From a virus, in the IMG/VR virus record IMGVR_UViG_3300025759_000681, positions 1 to 24,006 of that record: a stretch of DNA of 24,006 nucleotides; one strand, given 5' to 3'. Numbering within the stretch: the first letter of the stretch is position 1; each line of letters starts with the position of its first letter. Made by a program: the position numbers and the translations under genes. Shown here piece after piece: positions 22,195-24,006 of the stretch. The notes under the pieces are model-generated. The model ran no database searches and was not told the origin of the DNA. It saw nothing but the letters and a program-made list of their open reading frames with translations.

Positions 22195-22202
22195 TATTTA
22201 TT
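22195..22202 (-). promoter_or_regulatory. Late-type promoter element AATAAATA upstream of the membrane peptide and glutaredoxin
   Basis: The minus strand reads AATAAATA, overlapping the stop codon of the preceding gene and about 20 bases before the ATG of the 34-residue peptide. It is the fourth exact copy of this octamer located just upstream of a gene. Confidence 0.5.
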
Positions 22203-22545
22203 AGCCTTTAGATTTTTCATACAGAGAAAACTCAGCCTGTTCAGGACTCAGAAATCCCAGTTCCTTTCTCTTCTTATTGGTGTTACTAATGATAAGTGCG
22301 GCAGAAGTAATAGGGGGTGCAACAGAAAGAGTAAATCCAAAATCAACCACACTCAAAGGAATAGCACCAAGTGCAACCGCAGATGCAATCAATGTGGGTT
22401 TCCAATACTTAGTCTTTGCACCATAGTATACTGATGCTGCTGGTGCCAAAAGAAAGTGTGTAACACATACTCCCCAACCACGTACAGATGCCTGACGGAT
22501 TTCATTCAACTCTTTTTGAGCCTTGAGATAGTCAGTGTATTCCAT
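22201..22545 (-). CDS. Small membrane protein, function unknown
   Basis: The 114-residue protein begins MEYTDYLKAQKELNEIRQAS, a charged helix, then has three likely hydrophobic segments: WGVCVTHFLLAPAASVYYGA, PTLIASAVALGAIPLSV and DFGFTLSVAPPITSAALIIS. The tail NKKRKELGFLSPEQAEFSLY is polar. This is a small integral membrane protein with cytoplasmic ends rich in Lys, or possibly a hairpin. It starts after the candidate terminator at 22579-22605, so it heads its own unit. I recognise similar cyanophage ORFs but no function. Confidence 0.75.
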   Translation of the reverse strand: MEYTDYLKAQKELNEIRQASVRGWGVCVTHFLLAPAASVYYGAKTKYWKPTLIASAVALGAIPLSVVDFGFTLSVAPPITSAALIISNTNKKRKELGFLSPEQAEFSLYEKSKG

Positions 22546-22578
22546 AAAAGTTTTGTTTACCTGTGTATATCATACAAT

Positions 22579-22605
22579 AAAAAAGCACCACAGTCAAGGA
22601 GTGCT
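22579..22605 (-). terminator. Candidate intrinsic terminator
   Basis: On the minus strand AGCACT pairs with GGTGCT (one U-G wobble) around a loop of about 15 bases, followed by T6. It lies about 50 bases past the stop of the 105-residue gene. The stem is short, and a competing CACAG/CTGTG pairing exists, so strength is uncertain. Confidence 0.5.
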
Positions 22606-22653
22606 GTGACGGTTGTGGAAGTGGTCAGTTGTCCTCTGGTATAAAGTTGTTCA

Positions 22654-22971
22654 TTATTCATCATAATATTTTTGTGCGTCTTCTGACCATATTTCAAGAA
22701 CATCATCCAAAGGATATGTCTTCTCTTTACCACTCCCAATATCAGATATCCTTCGATAGAGTTCTTCAAGAAACTCTTTGGTGTACATATCATCCATATT
22801 GAGTGACGCCCAGAACCATTCACGACATTCTCTTTCTGGACTTTCACTCCAAGGATCTGAATATCGTTTGTAGTTACTAGTCATCAAGTCTGCCCATATC
22901 CTGAAGTTATAAGTCCAAGACTCAACCCAACCGGGAAGCATATATTTTGTAATGTAATCAAAGTGAGTCAT
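22654..22971 (-). CDS. Trp/Tyr-rich phage protein, function unknown
   Basis: The 105-residue acidic protein starts MTHFDYITKYMLPGWVESWT and continues YNFRIWADLMTSNYKRYSDP, WSESPERECREWFWASLNMD, DMYTKEFLEELYRRISDIGS and YPLDDVLEIWSEDAQKYYDE. It contains about seven tryptophans, unusual for its size. It overlaps the upstream gene by 14 bases and is the last of a coupled run ending at the candidate terminator. No domain is recognised. Confidence 0.72.
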   Translation of the reverse strand: MTHFDYITKYMLPGWVESWTYNFRIWADLMTSNYKRYSDPWSESPERECREWFWASLNMDDMYTKEFLEELYRRISDIGSGKEKTYPLDDVLEIWSEDAQKYYDE

Positions 22972-23293
22972 TGTTCTGATGACTCTCCAATGCCTCTTTG
23001 AGTGCTTCTGTTACATTCTCTTTGAAAGAACGATAGGGAATGAACATTTCATCATCCTCAGTCTTATAGTCCTGGTGTGTCTCTTTGAACTGACGATCTA
23101 CATCATACAACATAGATTGCACCATGTCATTGATCACTTCCAGTGTTTGTGGTTGAAGTTGATCCCAGTTGTATCCAGGGAACATATCATCCTTGACACG
23201 ATTTAGCAGTGCTAACTTACACTGCCATTGGTCATCAAAGATGTTGAGATACTCCTGCCAATCGTCTTGAGATTTGAAATTAGGAATACTCAT
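22958..23293 (-). CDS. Conserved helical protein, function unknown
   Basis: The 111-residue protein begins MSIPNFKSQDDWQEYLNIFD and continues DQWQCKLALLNRVKDDMFPG, YNWDQLQPQTLEVINDMVQS, MLYDVDRQFKETHQDYKTED and YRSFKENVTEALKEALES. It is acidic and helical. The start overlaps the stop of the small gene upstream (ATGA). I can give no function; its company suggests an early or middle host-interaction block. Confidence 0.72.
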   Translation of the reverse strand: MSIPNFKSQDDWQEYLNIFDDQWQCKLALLNRVKDDMFPGYNWDQLQPQTLEVINDMVQSMLYDVDRQFKETHQDYKTEDDEMFIPYRSFKENVTEALKEALESHQNNDSL

Positions 23294-23424
23294 TTGTTTT
23301 TCCGCTCAATAATAGAATTAACTAAATCAATAATACAGGCAGACCGACCTTTGGTGGTCTCAATGAAGATTTTATCCCACCAGTCAGATACAATGTCATA
23401 CAGTTCTTGTTGTTCTTCAGTCAT
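23290..23424 (-). CDS. 44-residue helical peptide
   Basis: The product begins MTEEQQELYDIVSDWWDKIF and ends IETTKGRSACIIDLVNSIIE-RKNK. It looks like two amphipathic helices. The ATG overlaps the previous gene by eight bases (ATGACTGA) and the stop overlaps the next by four, which is the main support for expression. No family is recognised. Confidence 0.65.
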   Translation of the reverse strand: MTEEQQELYDIVSDWWDKIFIETTKGRSACIIDLVNSIIERKNK

Positions 23425-23596
23425 AATAAGTGTTAGTGTTGCCGTAATTCAAGTAATGCCAGAAAAGTGTTTTCATCATACCTTTATCTGCGTATCCATC
23501 TAGATGGGGCCACATGTGATTTCTCCAAGAGAACACACAATAATCAAAAACATAAATGGAAGTCCAGATAGTCCATTTTTTCCAGGTGTCAGTCAT
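23417..23596 (-). CDS. 59-residue aromatic small protein
   Basis: The product begins MTDTWKKWTIWTSIYVFDYC and continues VFSWRNHMWPHLDGYADKGM, MKTLFWHYLNYGNTNTYYD. It has six tryptophans and many tyrosines, like its neighbour at 22654-22971. Both ends overlap adjacent genes by the same eight-base ATGACTGA. The N-terminal half might associate with membranes but lacks a clean transmembrane helix. The function is unknown. Confidence 0.65.
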   Translation of the reverse strand: MTDTWKKWTIWTSIYVFDYCVFSWRNHMWPHLDGYADKGMMKTLFWHYLNYGNTNTYYD

Positions 23597-23867
23597 TTTT
23601 CACTACCTCATTCCATGCTTTCTTGAAGTTACGATCCCAGTTGTCAGTATAAACTGGTAAAAAAGCATTTAGAGCATGTGCTATGTCATGTGCAGCATCC
23701 ATACGGTTGTTGTCCATTGCTTCAGTCAGTTCTTCCAACATAAAACTGATTGTGGTAATGTTGGAGAATGACTCTTCCAACTTGTTCATTACATCCCAGT
23801 GTTTGTTCATGGTTTCTCTCTCTTGTGCAAGATCAAACATTTCGTCAGGATAAGATTCACAGTCCAT
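23589..23867 (-). CDS. Small acidic helical protein, function unknown
   Basis: The 92-residue form begins MDCESYPDEMFDLAQERETM and continues NKHWDVMNKLEESFSNITTI, SFMLEELTEAMDNNRMDAAH, DIAHALNAFLPVYTDNWDRN and FKKAWNEVVKND. The ATG at 23867 overlaps the previous stop by 11 bases; an in-frame TTG two codons earlier is less likely. It is helical throughout, perhaps a bundle. No family is recognised. Confidence 0.7.
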   Translation of the reverse strand: MDCESYPDEMFDLAQERETMNKHWDVMNKLEESFSNITTISFMLEELTEAMDNNRMDAAHDIAHALNAFLPVYTDNWDRNFKKAWNEVVKND

Positions 23868-24006
23868 TTTCAAGATTCATTTGGTTGACTTCTTCTTCAG
23901 TATATTCTACAGTTCCCATAGGACGTTTTTTACTATTCATCAGACGCTCAACCTCAGCATCACGAATCTTCCACTCTTCAAACTTATCTTGAAGATCTTC
24001 ATCCAT
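23857..24006 (-). CDS. Small charged protein, possibly partial at the window edge
   Basis: The visible 49 residues begin MDEDLQDKFEEWKIRDAEVE and continue with MNSKKRPMGTVEYTEEEVNQ. The first visible codon is an ATG exactly at the window edge, so the gene may start there or continue beyond. It is strongly charged and helical. The stop overlaps the next gene's ATG by 11 bases (ATGGACTGTGA). Confidence 0.6.
   Translation of the reverse strand: MDEDLQDKFEEWKIRDAEVERLMNSKKRPMGTVEYTEEEVNQMNLENGL

Noticed and set aside
22557-22847. Minus-strand 96-residue frame overlapping the 105-residue gene
   Set aside because: It is an alternative frame of the coupled gene at 22654-22971, runs through the candidate terminator and lacks a ribosome site.
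23509-23570. Search for a photosynthesis or carbon-metabolism gene in the small-gene block
   Set aside because: No psbA, psbD, talC, hli or similar motif is visible on either strand anywhere in the window.

Overview
The window is part of the genome of a T4-like myovirus infecting marine picocyanobacteria (a Synechococcus or Prochlorococcus cyanomyophage). The evidence is the T4 core set (gp4, gp48, gp53, gp26, gp51, gp54-, gp27- and gp5-like hub proteins, gp32, gp59, gp33), together with PhoH, ThyX, a DUF1825 protein, a DUF4278-like peptide and a glutamine-type 'Downstream-peptide' riboswitch. The riboswitch and the last two families are typical of cyanobacteria and their phages. The DNA is AT-rich, genes are densely packed, and most junctions overlap by 1, 4, 8 or 11 bases. 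No stretch longer than about 120 bases lacks a gene. I saw no tRNA, CRISPR, insertion sequence or photosynthesis gene.

Bases 1-10915 (minus strand) are a late tail-hub operon. It reads gp54-like tube initiator, gp26, gp51, two large paralogous tail proteins carrying different cell-wall hydrolase domains (an amidase in one; a lysozyme/transglycosylase-like and a possible M23-like domain in the other), a gp27-like hub, a gp5-like OB-fold hub protein without lysozyme, and the start of a beta-structured, spike-like protein. T4 puts the OB fold, lysozyme and beta-helix spike into one protein, gp5; here these roles appear spread over several genes.

Bases 10952-14128 (plus strand) are the divergent late operon gp4, an unidentified protein, gp48 and gp53. 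It ends in a terminator overlapping the gp53 stop codon. A convergent terminator follows for the opposing gp32 operon.

Bases 14263-19537 (minus strand) hold replication, recombination, late-transcription and nucleotide genes: small ORFs, ThyX, a small protein with a TTG start, PhoH, a RecB/MGME1-like exonuclease, gp33, gp59, a coiled-coil protein, a DUF1825 protein and gp32.

Bases 19538-20098 are a compact regulatory cassette on the minus strand. A near-consensus sigma-70 promoter fires into a riboswitch-like leader, followed by two 55-residue peptides and an intrinsic terminator. The terminator's U-tract touches the start codon of the next gene. This is the most interesting region.

Bases 20091-24006 (minus strand) are tightly coupled small phage genes, including a glutaredoxin and several small membrane proteins. 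Most have no recognisable function. The motif (A/T)ATAAATA, close to the T4 late promoter TATAAATA, recurs upstream of five transcription units. Function calls rest on recognised motifs and remembered family resemblance; no search was run.
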